A stretch of DNA of 64,000 nt from assembly GCF_016651105.1 (NCBI RefSeq), contig NZ_JAEKEL010000002.1:124001-188000 (forward strand), written 5' to 3'. The position numbers were made by a program, and so were the translations under genes. This document shows, piece by piece, positions 52,032 to 61,632 of the stretch. The notes under the pieces are model-generated. The model was not told where the DNA came from, did no database searches, and saw nothing but the letters and a program-made list of their open reading frames with translations. Source of the stretch: Pseudomonas sp. TH15. Its GTDB lineage: Bacteria > Pseudomonadota > Gammaproteobacteria > Pseudomonadales > Pseudomonadaceae. Positions within the stretch are counted from its first letter, which is position 1. The number at the start of each line of letters is the position of its first letter.

Positions 52032-52091
52032 GTTACGTTCATTAGAAGAAGCATCGCAAGACTATGACTGGTCCCCTGCAAAGCTTCTTGG

Positions 52092-52781
52092 TCACCCGGC
52101 GATATCGCGAATGGCGATCTCGCTCATGATGCGTTCCAGCACCTGATCGATGGATAATTCCGTGGAATCCAGCTGTATGGCGTCAGCCGCCGGTTTGAGC
52201 GGGGCTACCGCTCGCTGGGTGTCACGCTCATCGCGGACACGTATCTCATCTAGCAGACTCGACAGACTAACACCATCGACTTTGCCCTTCAACTGCAAGT
52301 ATCGACGGCGCGCACGCTCCTCGGCACTGGCCGTAAGGAATATCTTCAGCGGAGCATCGGGAAACACCACTGTGCCCATGTCGCGACCATCGGCCACCAG
52401 GCCCGGCGGCTCCTGAAACGCCCGCTGGCGCTGTAGCAGCGCATCGCGCACAGCCGGCAGTGCGGCGACCTGAGAAGCCCAGGCGCCGACTTGCTCATTA
52501 CGCAGGTCGTCGGTGACATCGTCACCTTCGAGAATGATCCGCTGCGGATGACCTTCCGTCGCGCCGACAAACTGCACGTCCAGATGAGCGGCCAACAGCT
52601 TCAGCGATTCTTCATTGGTCAGGTCGACGCCATGGTTGCGCGCAGCGAATGCCAATAAACGATACAGCGCACCGGAATCCAGCAGACACCAACCCAGACG
52701 CTTGGCCAGAATCCCGGCAATAGTGCCCTTGCCCGAGCCGCTTGGCCCGTCGATGGTGATGACCGGTGGCTTGATAATCAC
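52092..52781 (-). CDS. cmk: Cytidylate kinase
   Basis: A 229-residue CMP/dCMP kinase: the P-loop in VITIDGPSGSGKGTIAGILA, the DSGALYRLLAFAA region and LVADGRDMGTVVFPDAPLKI. The GTG start shares bases with the TGA stop of aroA (GTGA overlap), which explains why a longer frame exists in the sequence. Part of the Pseudomonas hisC-aroA-cmk-rpsA order. Confidence 0.95.
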   Translation of the reverse strand: MIIKPPVITIDGPSGSGKGTIAGILAKRLGWCLLDSGALYRLLAFAARNHGVDLTNEESLKLLAAHLDVQFVGATEGHPQRIILEGDDVTDDLRNEQVGAWASQVAALPAVRDALLQRQRAFQEPPGLVADGRDMGTVVFPDAPLKIFLTASAEERARRRYLQLKGKVDGVSLSSLLDEIRVRDERDTQRAVAPLKPAADAIQLDSTELSIDQVLERIMSEIAIRDIAG

Positions 52782-55021
52782 GACTGAGCCTCTTGTGCAA
52801 CACGAATACCGACCTGCGCGCACAGCGCGAGGAAGTTCGGGAACGAGGTCGCGACGTTGGCACAGTCGTGGATGCGGATCGGTGCAGTGGCGCGCAGCGA
52901 AGCAACGCTGAATGCCATCGCAATCCGGTGATCGCCGTGACCATGCACTTCGCCGCCGCCGATCTGGCCGCCGTCGATGATAATGCCGTCCGGGGTCGGT
53001 TCGCACTTGACGCCCAGCGCCAGCAAGCCATCAGCCATGACCTGAATCCGGTCCGACTCTTTGACTCGCAACTCTTCGGCACCGCGCAACACGGTGCGCC
53101 CTTCGGCACAGGCCGCAGCCACGAACAATACCGGGAACTCGTCGATGGCCAGCGGAACCAGCGCTTCGGGAATCTCGATACCTTTGAGTTTAGCTGCCCG
53201 CACGCGCAAGTCCGCAACAGGTTCGCCACCCACTTCACGCTGGTTTTCCAGGGTGATGTCGGCGCCCATCAGGCGCAGGATGTCGATCACGCCAGTGCGG
53301 GTCGGGTTGATGCCAACGTGCTCGAGCACCAACTCCGAACCTTCGGCGATCGACGCGGCCACGAGGAAGAACGCCGACGACGAGATGTCGCCCGGCACTT
53401 CAATGTGGGTCGCAGTCAGTTTGTGGCCGGACTCGACCGACGCGGTGGCGCCGTTGACGGTCACCGGGTAGCCGAAGCCGCGCAGCATGCGCTCGGTGTG
53501 GTCGCGAGTCGGCGCTGGCTCGGTGACGGTGGTCTTGCCTTCTGCGTACAGACCCGCCAGCAGCAGGCAGGACTTAACCTGGGCGCTGGCCATCGGCATG
53601 GTGTAGGTCAGGCCTTTGAGCTTGTTGCCGCCACGGATAGTCATCGGAGGACGACCTTCAGCGGCGGTCTCGATCACGGCGCCCATTTCACGCAGCGGAT
53701 TGGCCACGCGATTCATCGGACGCTTGGACAGCGAGGCGTCACCGGTCAGGGTGCTATCGAAGCTTTGCGCAGCCAACAGGCCAGACAACAAACGCATCGA
53801 TGTGCCGGAGTTGCCCAGATAGATCGGACCTGGCGCAGGCTTCAGGCCATGCAAGCCCACGCCGTGAATGGTCACGCGACCGTGGTGCGGACCTTCGATC
53901 ACAACACCCATATCGCGGAAGGCTTGCAAGGTCGCCAGGGCATCTTCGCCCTCAAGGAAACCTTCCACTTCGGTGGTGCCTTCGGCCAGGGAGCCAAGCA
54001 TGATCGAACGGTGGGAAATCGATTTGTCGCCCGGTACACGAATCCGCCCAGTCAGGCGGCCACCAGGTTGTGCCAGGAAAATCAGGTCGTTGGAGTTCAT
54101 AGCGTCCACATAAGCCCGGCGGGCCAGGATTTTACTGAAATGTTCGCGGGCAACCCGGGCGCGAGTGAATACGCCCAACAATTGGTGCCCATCCCCTGCA
54201 TCGACCGCGTCGCGCAAGGCGTCGAGGTCGCTGCGAAATGTATCGAGTGTGCGCAGGACAGCTTCGCGGTTGGCGAGGAAGATGTCATGCCACATGACCG
54301 GGTCGCTACCGGCGATTCTTGTGAAATCGCGGAAACCGCCCGCAGCGTAACGGAAGATCTCAAGATTTTCATTGCGCTTGGCCAATGAGTCGACCAAACC
54401 GAATGCCAGCAAGTGTGGCAAATGGCTGGTTGCCGCCAACACTTCGTCATGGCGCTCGACCTGCATGTGCTCGACGTCGGCGCCCAATTCGCGCCACAAA
54501 CGGTCGACCACAGCCAGAGCTGCCGGATCGGTCTGATCCAGCGGCGTCAAAATCACTTTATGGCGACGGAACAGCTCGGCATTGGAGGCTTCCACCCCGC
54601 TCTGCTCGGAACCGGCTATCGGATGCCCCGGCACGAAACGCGCCGGCATACCGCCGAACGCCTCAGTAGCCGCACGCACCACGTTGCCTTTGGCACTGCC
54701 AACGTCAGTCAGGATCGCTTGCCCCAGATCCATGCCAGCCAGTCGGCCGAGCATTTTTTCCATGGCGAGGATCGGCACGGCCAACTGAATCACGTCTGCG
54801 CCCTGACAAGCAGCTGCCAAGTCTTCTTCACAGCGATCCACCACGCCTAACTCAACCGCCAGCTTGCGCGACTGCGGATCAAGATCGACCCCGACCACTT
54901 CGCGGCACAGGCCACTTTCACGCAAGCCCTTGGCAAACGAACCGCCGATCAACCCCAGACCGACCACCACCAGGCGACCAATCATAGGTTCAGCAGATTG
55001 CAGTGCAGTGACATCAACCAC
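52778..55021 (-). CDS. aroA: Fused prephenate dehydrogenase and EPSP synthase (TyrA-AroA)
   Basis: A 747-residue bifunctional protein. Residues about 13-300 are TyrA: the NAD motif VVVGLGLIGGSFAKGL and the HPIAGSEQSGVEAS site, for tyrosine synthesis. Residues from about 308 are AroA, the shikimate-pathway EPSP synthase: VPGDKSISHRSIMLGSLAEG, LGNSGTSMRLLSGLLA and KESDRIQVMADGLLALG. The fusion is a Pseudomonas trait. The GTG start overlaps the end of hisC by 8 bases; an ATG 12 residues further in (54985) is an alternative. Confidence 0.95.
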   Translation of the reverse strand: MVDVTALQSAEPMIGRLVVVGLGLIGGSFAKGLRESGLCREVVGVDLDPQSRKLAVELGVVDRCEEDLAAACQGADVIQLAVPILAMEKMLGRLAGMDLGQAILTDVGSAKGNVVRAATEAFGGMPARFVPGHPIAGSEQSGVEASNAELFRRHKVILTPLDQTDPAALAVVDRLWRELGADVEHMQVERHDEVLAATSHLPHLLAFGLVDSLAKRNENLEIFRYAAGGFRDFTRIAGSDPVMWHDIFLANREAVLRTLDTFRSDLDALRDAVDAGDGHQLLGVFTRARVAREHFSKILARRAYVDAMNSNDLIFLAQPGGRLTGRIRVPGDKSISHRSIMLGSLAEGTTEVEGFLEGEDALATLQAFRDMGVVIEGPHHGRVTIHGVGLHGLKPAPGPIYLGNSGTSMRLLSGLLAAQSFDSTLTGDASLSKRPMNRVANPLREMGAVIETAAEGRPPMTIRGGNKLKGLTYTMPMASAQVKSCLLLAGLYAEGKTTVTEPAPTRDHTERMLRGFGYPVTVNGATASVESGHKLTATHIEVPGDISSSAFFLVAASIAEGSELVLEHVGINPTRTGVIDILRLMGADITLENQREVGGEPVADLRVRAAKLKGIEIPEALVPLAIDEFPVLFVAAACAEGRTVLRGAEELRVKESDRIQVMADGLLALGVKCEPTPDGIIIDGGQIGGGEVHGHGDHRIAMAFSVASLRATAPIRIHDCANVATSFPNFLALCAQVGIRVAQEAQS

Positions 55022-56126
55022 GAGCCAGAACCTTAGTCAGCACCTCAAGGAAGCAGCTGTTTTCAGCCGGCAGACCAATGGTGATGCGCAAGTGATTCGG
55101 CATGCCGTAATTAGCCACCGGACGCACGATCACGCCTTCGCGCAACAAGCCCTGGAAGACCGGCGCGGCAACCTGCCCCAGATCGACACAGATAAAGTTG
55201 CCCTTGGACGGAATCCAGCTCAGCCCCAGCTCACGGAAACCCGCTTGCAGTTGCAGCATGCCGGCTTCGTTCAGGCGACGGCTTTCGGCCAGATAGTCGG
55301 CATCCTGAAGTGCGCCGCAAGCAGCGACCAGGGCCAGGCTGTTGACGTTGAACGGCTGGCGTACGCGGTTCAGCACATCAGCGACCACGGCGGAGGACAA
55401 GCCATAACCAACCCGCAGCGCCGCCAGGCCGTAGGCCTTGGAGAACGTGCGCGAGACCAGCAGATTCGGGTACGCCGCCAGGAAGTCCAGGCCATCCGGC
55501 AAGTCACTGCCTTCGGCGTACTCGATGTAGGCCTCGTCCAGTACCACCAGCACATGAGCCGGTACATCCTGCAGAAACTCGTCCAGTGCTTCGGCGCCGA
55601 ACCAGGTCCCGGTCGGGTTGTTCGGGTTGGCAATGAACACCACACGGGTGTCGGCATCGATCGCGGCCAGCATGGCCGGCAAATCATGCCCCCAGTCTTT
55701 GGCAGGGATAACGCGCGCGTCAGCACCCACGGCCTGGGTCACGATTGGGTAGACCGCAAACGCGTGCTCGCTGAACACGGCGTTCAGGCCCGACGCCAGA
55801 TACGCACGACCGACCAGTTCCAGAATGTCATTGGAACCGTTGCCCAGCGTCACTTGATTGAGCTCGACGCGGCATTGATCGGCCAGCAGGGTCTTGAGCG
55901 CAAAACCATTGCCATCCGGATAACGGGTCATCTCAGCCAATTCTTCGCGAATGGCTGCTAATGCCTTGGGACTGGCGCCCAGCGGATTTTCGTTGCTCGC
56001 CAGTTTGACGATTTTGGCCGGATCGATATCCAGCTCACGCGCCAGTTCGTCCACGGGCTTGCCCGGAACGTAGGGCGAAAGTTGTTGCACGCCCGGCTGT
56101 GCCAGAGCGAGGAAGTCACCACTCAT
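55014..56126 (-). CDS. hisC: Histidinol-phosphate aminotransferase
   Basis: A 370-residue PLP enzyme of fold type I: KLASNENPLGASPKALAAI, IANPNNPTGTWFG, VLDEAYIEYAEG, and the PLP lysine in SRTFSKAYGLAALRVGYGL. Besides histidine synthesis, relatives in this gene order can transaminate aromatic keto acids, which would fit the pheA-tyrA neighbours. It follows pheA after 12 bases. Pseudomonas usually has a second hisC copy with the his genes. Confidence 0.94.
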   Translation of the reverse strand: MSGDFLALAQPGVQQLSPYVPGKPVDELARELDIDPAKIVKLASNENPLGASPKALAAIREELAEMTRYPDGNGFALKTLLADQCRVELNQVTLGNGSNDILELVGRAYLASGLNAVFSEHAFAVYPIVTQAVGADARVIPAKDWGHDLPAMLAAIDADTRVVFIANPNNPTGTWFGAEALDEFLQDVPAHVLVVLDEAYIEYAEGSDLPDGLDFLAAYPNLLVSRTFSKAYGLAALRVGYGLSSAVVADVLNRVRQPFNVNSLALVAACGALQDADYLAESRRLNEAGMLQLQAGFRELGLSWIPSKGNFICVDLGQVAAPVFQGLLREGVIVRPVANYGMPNHLRITIGLPAENSCFLEVLTKVLARG

Positions 56127-56138
56127 TTGCTACCGCCC

Positions 56139-57233
56139 TTAGAGAACTGCTTTCGGGTAGGAACCCAGCACTTTGAGTGCCACTGCTTCCTGACTGATCT
56201 TTTCCAACACACTCTTGACCAGTGGGTCGCGGTGGTGGCCGACGAAGTCGATGAAGAACACGTAGGTCCATTTACCGCTGCGCGACGGACGGGTCTCGAT
56301 CCGTGTCAGATCGATGCCGTTGTCGTGGAACGGCACCAGCAACTCGTGCAGTGCGCCGGGCTTGTTGCTCATGGAGACGATGATCGAAGTCTTGTCGTCG
56401 CCAGTCGGCGGCACTTCCTGGCTGCCGATCATCAGGAATCGCGTGGAATTGTCCGGGCGATCCTCGATTTTCTCGGCCAGACGGGTCAACCCGTACAAAC
56501 CTGCAGCCATATCGCCGGCAATCGCCGCCGAGTTCCACTCACCCTTGACCCGCTTGGCCGCTTCGGCGTTGCTGGACACCGCCACGCGCTCGACATTCGG
56601 GTAATGGGCGTCCAGCCACTTGCGGCACTGGGCCAGGGACTGGGCGTGGGAATAGATGCGACTGATGCTGTCGGTCTTAGTGTTCTCACCGACCAGCAGG
56701 TGGTGGTGAATCCGCAACTCGACTTCACCACAGATGACCATGTCGTGTTCAAGGAAGCTGTCGAGGGTGTGGTTGACCGCGCCTTCGGTGGAGTTTTCCA
56801 CCGGGACCACGCCAAAGTTCACCGCACCGGCCGCCACTTCACGGAACACTTCGTCGATCGCCGCCATCGGCTTGCTGATCACCGCATGACCGAAATGCTT
56901 CATGGCAGCGGCTTGGGTGAAGGTGCCTTCAGGGCCGAGATAAGCCACTTTCAATGGCTGCTCGAGGGCCAGGCACGAGGACATGATTTCGCGGAACAGT
57001 CGCGCCATCTCTTCGTTGCCCAGCGGCCCCTGGTTACGCTCCATCACGCGCTTGAGCACCTGAGCTTCGCGCTCAGGACGATAGAACACCGGCACTTCGC
57101 CTTCGGCCAGCGAGGCCATCTTTACTCGCGCAACTTCCTGGGCGCAGCGTGCACGCTCGCTGATCAGCTCCAGGACTTTGGTGTCCAGGGCATCAATGCG
57201 AACGCGCAGTGCCTTGAGTTCTTGCTCAGACAT
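56139..57233 (-). CDS. pheA: Bifunctional chorismate mutase/prephenate dehydratase
   Basis: A 364-residue P-protein of phenylalanine synthesis. Residues about 5-90 are the AroQ-type chorismate mutase (LRVRIDALDTKVLELISERA), 95-270 the prephenate dehydratase (VAYLGPEGTFTQAA, VPVENSTEGAVNHTLD, TRFLMIG) and 280-360 the regulatory ACT domain with GALHELLVPF and the ESRPS-like TRIETRPSRSGKW. Start and serC stop share the base at 57233 region (overlap of one base). Confidence 0.96.
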   Translation of the reverse strand: MSEQELKALRVRIDALDTKVLELISERARCAQEVARVKMASLAEGEVPVFYRPEREAQVLKRVMERNQGPLGNEEMARLFREIMSSCLALEQPLKVAYLGPEGTFTQAAAMKHFGHAVISKPMAAIDEVFREVAAGAVNFGVVPVENSTEGAVNHTLDSFLEHDMVICGEVELRIHHHLLVGENTKTDSISRIYSHAQSLAQCRKWLDAHYPNVERVAVSSNAEAAKRVKGEWNSAAIAGDMAAGLYGLTRLAEKIEDRPDNSTRFLMIGSQEVPPTGDDKTSIIVSMSNKPGALHELLVPFHDNGIDLTRIETRPSRSGKWTYVFFIDFVGHHRDPLVKSVLEKISQEAVALKVLGSYPKAVL

Positions 57234-58318
57234 TAGCCGTGTTCCTTCTCGAACTCTGCCATGTACGAAATCAGTGCGTTGACCGCAACGATGTCGACGG
57301 CGTTATAGATGGAGGCACGCATGCCGCCCACGGAACGGTGACCCTTGAGATTCAGCAGGCCGCGCTCGTCGGCACCGGCCAGGAATGGCTTGTCCAGGCG
57401 ATCATCGGCGAGGCGGAACGGCACGTTCATCCACGAGCGGTCCGACTTGTTGATCGGGTTGCTGTACATGCCGCTGGCGTCGATGAAGTCGTACAGCGTG
57501 CGCTGTTTCACTTCATTGAGCTTGCCGATGGCTTCAACACCACCCTGCTCTTTCAGCCACTCGAATACCAGCCCCGACAAGTACCAGGCGAGGGTCGGCG
57601 GGGTGTTGTACATCGAGCCGTTATCCGCTGCGACCTTGTAGTTGAGCATGGTCGGGCACAGGGAACGGGCATGACCGAGCAGGTCTTCGCGAATGATGTT
57701 CACGACGATGCCGCTCGGACCGATGTTTTTCTGGGCGCCAGCGTAGATCATGCCGAAGCGCGACACATCGACCGGACGCGAGAGGATGTCGGAAGACATG
57801 TCAGCGACCAGTGGTACATCACCGGTTTCCGGGATCCACTGGAATTCCAGGCCGCCAATGGTTTCGTTCGGCGCGTAGTGAACGTAGGCAGCGTCTTTCG
57901 ACAGCTTCCACTCGTTCTGACCGGGAATTGCGAAATAGTCGTAAGGCTTGGCGGTAGCGGCGACATTGACGTGGCCGTAACGCGAGGCTTCTTCGATGGC
58001 TTTCTGCGACCAGATACCGGTGTCGATATAGTCGGCCGAGCCGCCTTCAGGCAACAGGTTCAGAGGGATCTGAGCGAATTGCTGGCTGGCGCCGCCTTGC
58101 AGAAACAGCACTTTATAGTTCGAAGGGATATTCAGCAGATCACGCAGATCCTGCTCGGCCTTGGTGGCGATGGACACGAACTCATCACTGCGATGGCTCA
58201 TTTCCATGACCGACAAGCCCTTGCCGTGCCAATCAAGGAGTTCACCCTGGGCGCGTTTCAGGACAGCTTCAGGAAGTGCCGCAGGACCGGCACAGAAGTT
58301 ATAGGCTCTCTTGCTCAC
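57233..58318 (-). CDS. serC: Phosphoserine aminotransferase
   Basis: A 361-residue class V PLP aminotransferase for serine and pyridoxine synthesis. The start RAYNFCAGPAALPEAVLKRA, SHRSDEFVSIA, FLQGGASQQFAQIPLN, the PLP lysine in IYAGAQKNIGPSGIVVNII and GMRASIYNAV are complete. The GTG at this position (GTG AGC AAG) was taken as start; a TTG two codons earlier is less likely. It begins the serC-pheA-hisC-aroA-cmk run. Confidence 0.96.
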   Translation of the reverse strand: MSKRAYNFCAGPAALPEAVLKRAQGELLDWHGKGLSVMEMSHRSDEFVSIATKAEQDLRDLLNIPSNYKVLFLQGGASQQFAQIPLNLLPEGGSADYIDTGIWSQKAIEEASRYGHVNVAATAKPYDYFAIPGQNEWKLSKDAAYVHYAPNETIGGLEFQWIPETGDVPLVADMSSDILSRPVDVSRFGMIYAGAQKNIGPSGIVVNIIREDLLGHARSLCPTMLNYKVAADNGSMYNTPPTLAWYLSGLVFEWLKEQGGVEAIGKLNEVKQRTLYDFIDASGMYSNPINKSDRSWMNVPFRLADDRLDKPFLAGADERGLLNLKGHRSVGGMRASIYNAVDIVAVNALISYMAEFEKEHG

Positions 58319-58369
58319 ATCCAATCTCGCTCTGATTTGGTGGTATCACGCAATAAATCTATTTGATCT

Positions 58370-58480
58370 GTAGGAGCTGTCGAGCGGAGCGAGGCTGCGA
58401 TCTTTTCGTACGGACCCACATAACAAAAGCGAGAGCAAGATCAAGAGATCGCAGCCTCGCTTCGCTCGACAGCTCCTACA
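58370..58480. repeat. Inverted repeat pair (GATCGCAGCC type) between gyrA and serC
   Basis: CTGTAGGAGCTGTCGAGCGG...GGCTGCGATCTTTT and its inverse copy lie around about 40 bases. It is a variant of the REP type at 5227, with GTCGAGCGGAGCGAGG in the arm. It may interrupt read-through between gyrA and serC. Confidence 0.85.
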
Positions 58481-58517
58481 GCCCTACATTAAAAACAATC
58501 CCACAGGACAAACAACA

Positions 58518-58543
58518 AGGGGGCGAATCTTCATCCGCCCCCT
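58518..58543 (-). terminator. Probable terminator of gyrA
   Basis: Stem GGGGGCG/CGCCCCC with flanking GGACAAAC/GTTTGTCC that can extend the pairing, 11 bases behind the gyrA stop. The T tail is imperfect (TTGTTGTTTG). Confidence 0.6.
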
Positions 58544-58553
58544 GTTTGTCCGC

Positions 58554-61208
58554 TTATTCCTGCGGTTCTTCGTCGGCTGCGGCGTCGAGTTGCTGGTCTT
58601 CGACAGCGTCGTCGATCACGACCTCGCCGTCGAACACTGCACCTTCTTCACCTTCCAGCTCTTCGCCCTCGACTTCCGACGGCTCCTGAACCCGCTCCAG
58701 ACCGACCAGCGTTTCATCGCTGGCGAGCTTGATGAGGGTCACGCCCTGGGTGTTACGACCCAGGCTGGAGACTTCGTCGACACGAGTACGAACCAAGGTG
58801 CCCTGGTCGGAAATCAGCATGATTTCCTCGCCGTCGAGCACCTGGACTGCACCGACCAGACGGCCGTTACGCTCGTTGCTGACCATGGCGATAACGCCCT
58901 GACCGCCACGCTTGTACTCAGGGAACTCGGTAATCGCTGTACGCTTGCCGAAACCACGGGCCGAAGCGGTCAGGATCTGGCTGCCTTCTTCCGGGATCAG
59001 CATGGAAATCAGTTTCTGGCCTTCCGGCAGACGCATGCCGCGGACACCGCGAGCGGTACGGCCCATGGCGCGAACGTCGGTTTCCTTGAAGCGAGTTACC
59101 TTGCCGCCGTCGGAGAACAGCATGACTTCGCGATCGCCATCGGTAATGGAGGCGGAAATCAGCACGTCGCCTTCATCCAGCTCCAGCGCGATCAGACCAA
59201 CGCTGCGCTGACGGCTGAAGGATTCCAGAGGAGTCTTCTTCACGGTGCCGTTAGCGGTAGCCATGAAGATGAAGTGACCTTCGGTGTACTCATCGACCGG
59301 CAGCATGGTGGTGATGTATTCACCATCGCCCAGCGGCAGCAGGTTGACCAACGGACGACCACGGGCAGCGCGGGATGCTTCCGGGATTTCGTAGGTTTTC
59401 AGCCAGTACACTTTGCCTTTGCTGGAGAACAGCAGCAGCGTGGTGTGGCTGTTGGCAACCAGCAGGTGAGCGATGTAGTCCTCATCCTTGACGCCGGTCG
59501 CCGATTTGCCTTTACCGCCACGACGCTGAGCCTGGTACGCAGCCAATGGCTGGGTCTTGGCATAGCCACCGTGGGAGATGGTCACGACGCGCTCTTCTTC
59601 CGGGATCATGTCACCCAGGGTCAGGTCGAGACGGGCATCGAGGATTTCGGTGCGACGCACGTCGCCGTATTCGGCGCGGATCACTTCCAGCTCTTCGCGG
59701 ATCACTTCCATCAGGCGCGTGGCGCTGCTGAGGATGCGGATCAGTTCGCCGATCTGGTTGAGGATCTCTTGATACTCGGCCAGCAGCTTCTCGTGCTCCA
59801 GACCGGTCAGACGGTGCAGACGCAGTTCCAGAATGGCTTGCGCCTGTTCTGGCGACAGGAAGTACTTGCCTTCGCGCAGACCGTATTGCTCGTCCAGGGT
59901 CTCTGGACGGCAGGAATCGGCACCGGCACGTTCAACCATCGCGACTACGGCGGAAGATTCCCACGCGGTCTTGATCAGCGCTTCCTTGGCTTCCGACGGC
60001 GTCGGCGAAGCCTTGATCAGGGCGATGACCGGGTCGATGTTCGACAGGGCAACCGCTTGACCTTCAAGGATGTGACCGCGTTCGCGGGCTTTACGCAGTT
60101 CGAACACGGTGCGGCGGGTAACGACTTCACGACGGTGACGAACGAAGGCTTCCAGCAGGTCCTTGAGGTTCAGGATCCGCGGACGGCCGTCGATCAACGC
60201 AACGATGTTGATACCGAACACGGCTTGCAGCTGGGTCTGGGCGTAGAGGTTGTTGAGAATGACCTCAGGCACTTCGCCACGACGCAGCTCGATCACGACG
60301 CGCATACCGTCCTTGTCGGACTCGTCGCGCAGTTCGGTGATGCCTTCGAGCTTCTTCTCTTTTACCAGCTCGGCGATCTTCTCGATCAGACGGGCCTTGT
60401 TCAGCTGGTAAGGGAGTTCGGTGATGACGATCTGTTGGCGACCACCGACCTTGTCGATGTCTTCGATCATCGAGCGGGCGCGCATGTAAATGCGACCGCG
60501 ACCGGTGCGGTAGGCTTCGATGATGCCGGCGCGACCGTTGATGATCGCAGCGGTCGGGAAGTCCGGACCCGGGATGTATTGCATCAGCTCATCGATGGTC
60601 AACTCTGGGTTGTCGATGAGCGCCAGGCAACCGTCGATGACTTCACCGAGGTTGTGCGGCGGAATGTTGGTCGCCATGCCCACGGCGATACCGCTGGAGC
60701 CGTTGACCAGCAGGTTGGGAATACGGGTCGGCATGACCGCCGGGATCATTTCGGTGCCGTCGTAGTTCGGCACCCAGTCCACGGTTTCTTTGTGCAGGTC
60801 AGCCAGCAGCTCGTGCGCCAGCTTGGTCATGCGCACTTCGGTGTATCGCATGGCCGCGGCGTTGTCGCCGTCCACCGAACCGAAGTTGCCTTGACCGTCT
60901 ACCAGCAGGTAGCGCAGGGAGAATGGCTGCGCCATCCGAACGATGGTGTCGTACACCGCGGTATCACCGTGAGGGTGATACTTACCGATCACGTCACCGA
61001 CAACACGGGCAGATTTCTTGTACGGCTTGTTGAAGTCGTTGCCCAGCTCGCTCATCGCGAACAGCACACGCCGGTGCACGGGCTTCAAGCCATCGCGCGC
61101 ATCCGGCAGTGCCCGCCCGACAATTACGCTCATCGCGTAGTCGAGGTAGGACTGCTTCAGCTCGTCTTCGATATTGACCGGGAGGATTTCTTTGGCCAGT
61201 TCGCCCAT
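58554..61208 (-). CDS. gyrA: DNA gyrase subunit A
   Basis: An 884-residue type II topoisomerase subunit: ALPDARDGLKPVHRRVLFAM, the quinolone region with Thr83 and Asp87 (KYHPHGDTAVYDT), catalytic Tyr122 in AAAMRYTEVRMTK, the QRRGGKG box, and a six-bladed C-terminal DNA-wrapping domain ending in an acidic tail. Thr83 is the usual residue in Pseudomonas. The ATG at MGELAKEILPVNIEDEL was chosen; a longer frame reaches 61292 but does not match the family. Confidence 0.98.
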   Translation of the reverse strand: MGELAKEILPVNIEDELKQSYLDYAMSVIVGRALPDARDGLKPVHRRVLFAMSELGNDFNKPYKKSARVVGDVIGKYHPHGDTAVYDTIVRMAQPFSLRYLLVDGQGNFGSVDGDNAAAMRYTEVRMTKLAHELLADLHKETVDWVPNYDGTEMIPAVMPTRIPNLLVNGSSGIAVGMATNIPPHNLGEVIDGCLALIDNPELTIDELMQYIPGPDFPTAAIINGRAGIIEAYRTGRGRIYMRARSMIEDIDKVGGRQQIVITELPYQLNKARLIEKIAELVKEKKLEGITELRDESDKDGMRVVIELRRGEVPEVILNNLYAQTQLQAVFGINIVALIDGRPRILNLKDLLEAFVRHRREVVTRRTVFELRKARERGHILEGQAVALSNIDPVIALIKASPTPSEAKEALIKTAWESSAVVAMVERAGADSCRPETLDEQYGLREGKYFLSPEQAQAILELRLHRLTGLEHEKLLAEYQEILNQIGELIRILSSATRLMEVIREELEVIRAEYGDVRRTEILDARLDLTLGDMIPEEERVVTISHGGYAKTQPLAAYQAQRRGGKGKSATGVKDEDYIAHLLVANSHTTLLLFSSKGKVYWLKTYEIPEASRAARGRPLVNLLPLGDGEYITTMLPVDEYTEGHFIFMATANGTVKKTPLESFSRQRSVGLIALELDEGDVLISASITDGDREVMLFSDGGKVTRFKETDVRAMGRTARGVRGMRLPEGQKLISMLIPEEGSQILTASARGFGKRTAITEFPEYKRGGQGVIAMVSNERNGRLVGAVQVLDGEEIMLISDQGTLVRTRVDEVSSLGRNTQGVTLIKLASDETLVGLERVQEPSEVEGEELEGEEGAVFDGEVVIDDAVEDQQLDAAADEEPQE

Positions 61209-61632
61209 GAGAAGCTCGATTCCTTTTTCTGGTGAAACTTCGTCACATCCATATGGGACGAACGAAGCTCGCCGACGCAGGCTGAGTGCCATGCACCGAC
61301 TTACGACAAATCAACGAGTTAAGCCATGGATCTGCGCAGTAAAGACAACCCCGTGGGACTGCCTCGGAAAACGCCGGATGTTATCACAAGAGCCGCCACG
61401 CACCTATCCCCCAGATGCGCATGGAGCATAGTTAGTTGACCGGTGACAGGCTTAACGGGGACGAGAGAGGCTTAGAGCTGCCACAGCCCCAGATTTGCTA
61501 GCGAAATGCGGGAGCTCGGAAGCAGGAGACCGTGTCATCGTTCTTCGCGGGCAAGCCTCGCTCCTACAGGTTTGTGTGTTCAGTAGGAGCGAGGCTTACC
61601 CGCAAAGGCGATTTATCGGACAACAAATACCG
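61209..61632. other. Upstream region of gyrA and 3' region of mtnA
   Basis: About 420 bases without a gene. The part next to gyrA should hold its promoter, and the part next to mtnA contains the REP pair listed separately. No other element was recognised. Confidence 0.5.
61542..61608. repeat. Inverted REP pair behind mtnA
   Basis: TTCGCGGGCAAGCCTCGCTC and the inverse GAGCGAGGCTTACCCGCAAA flank about 15 bases, 25 bases behind the mtnA stop codon. Confidence 0.82.
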
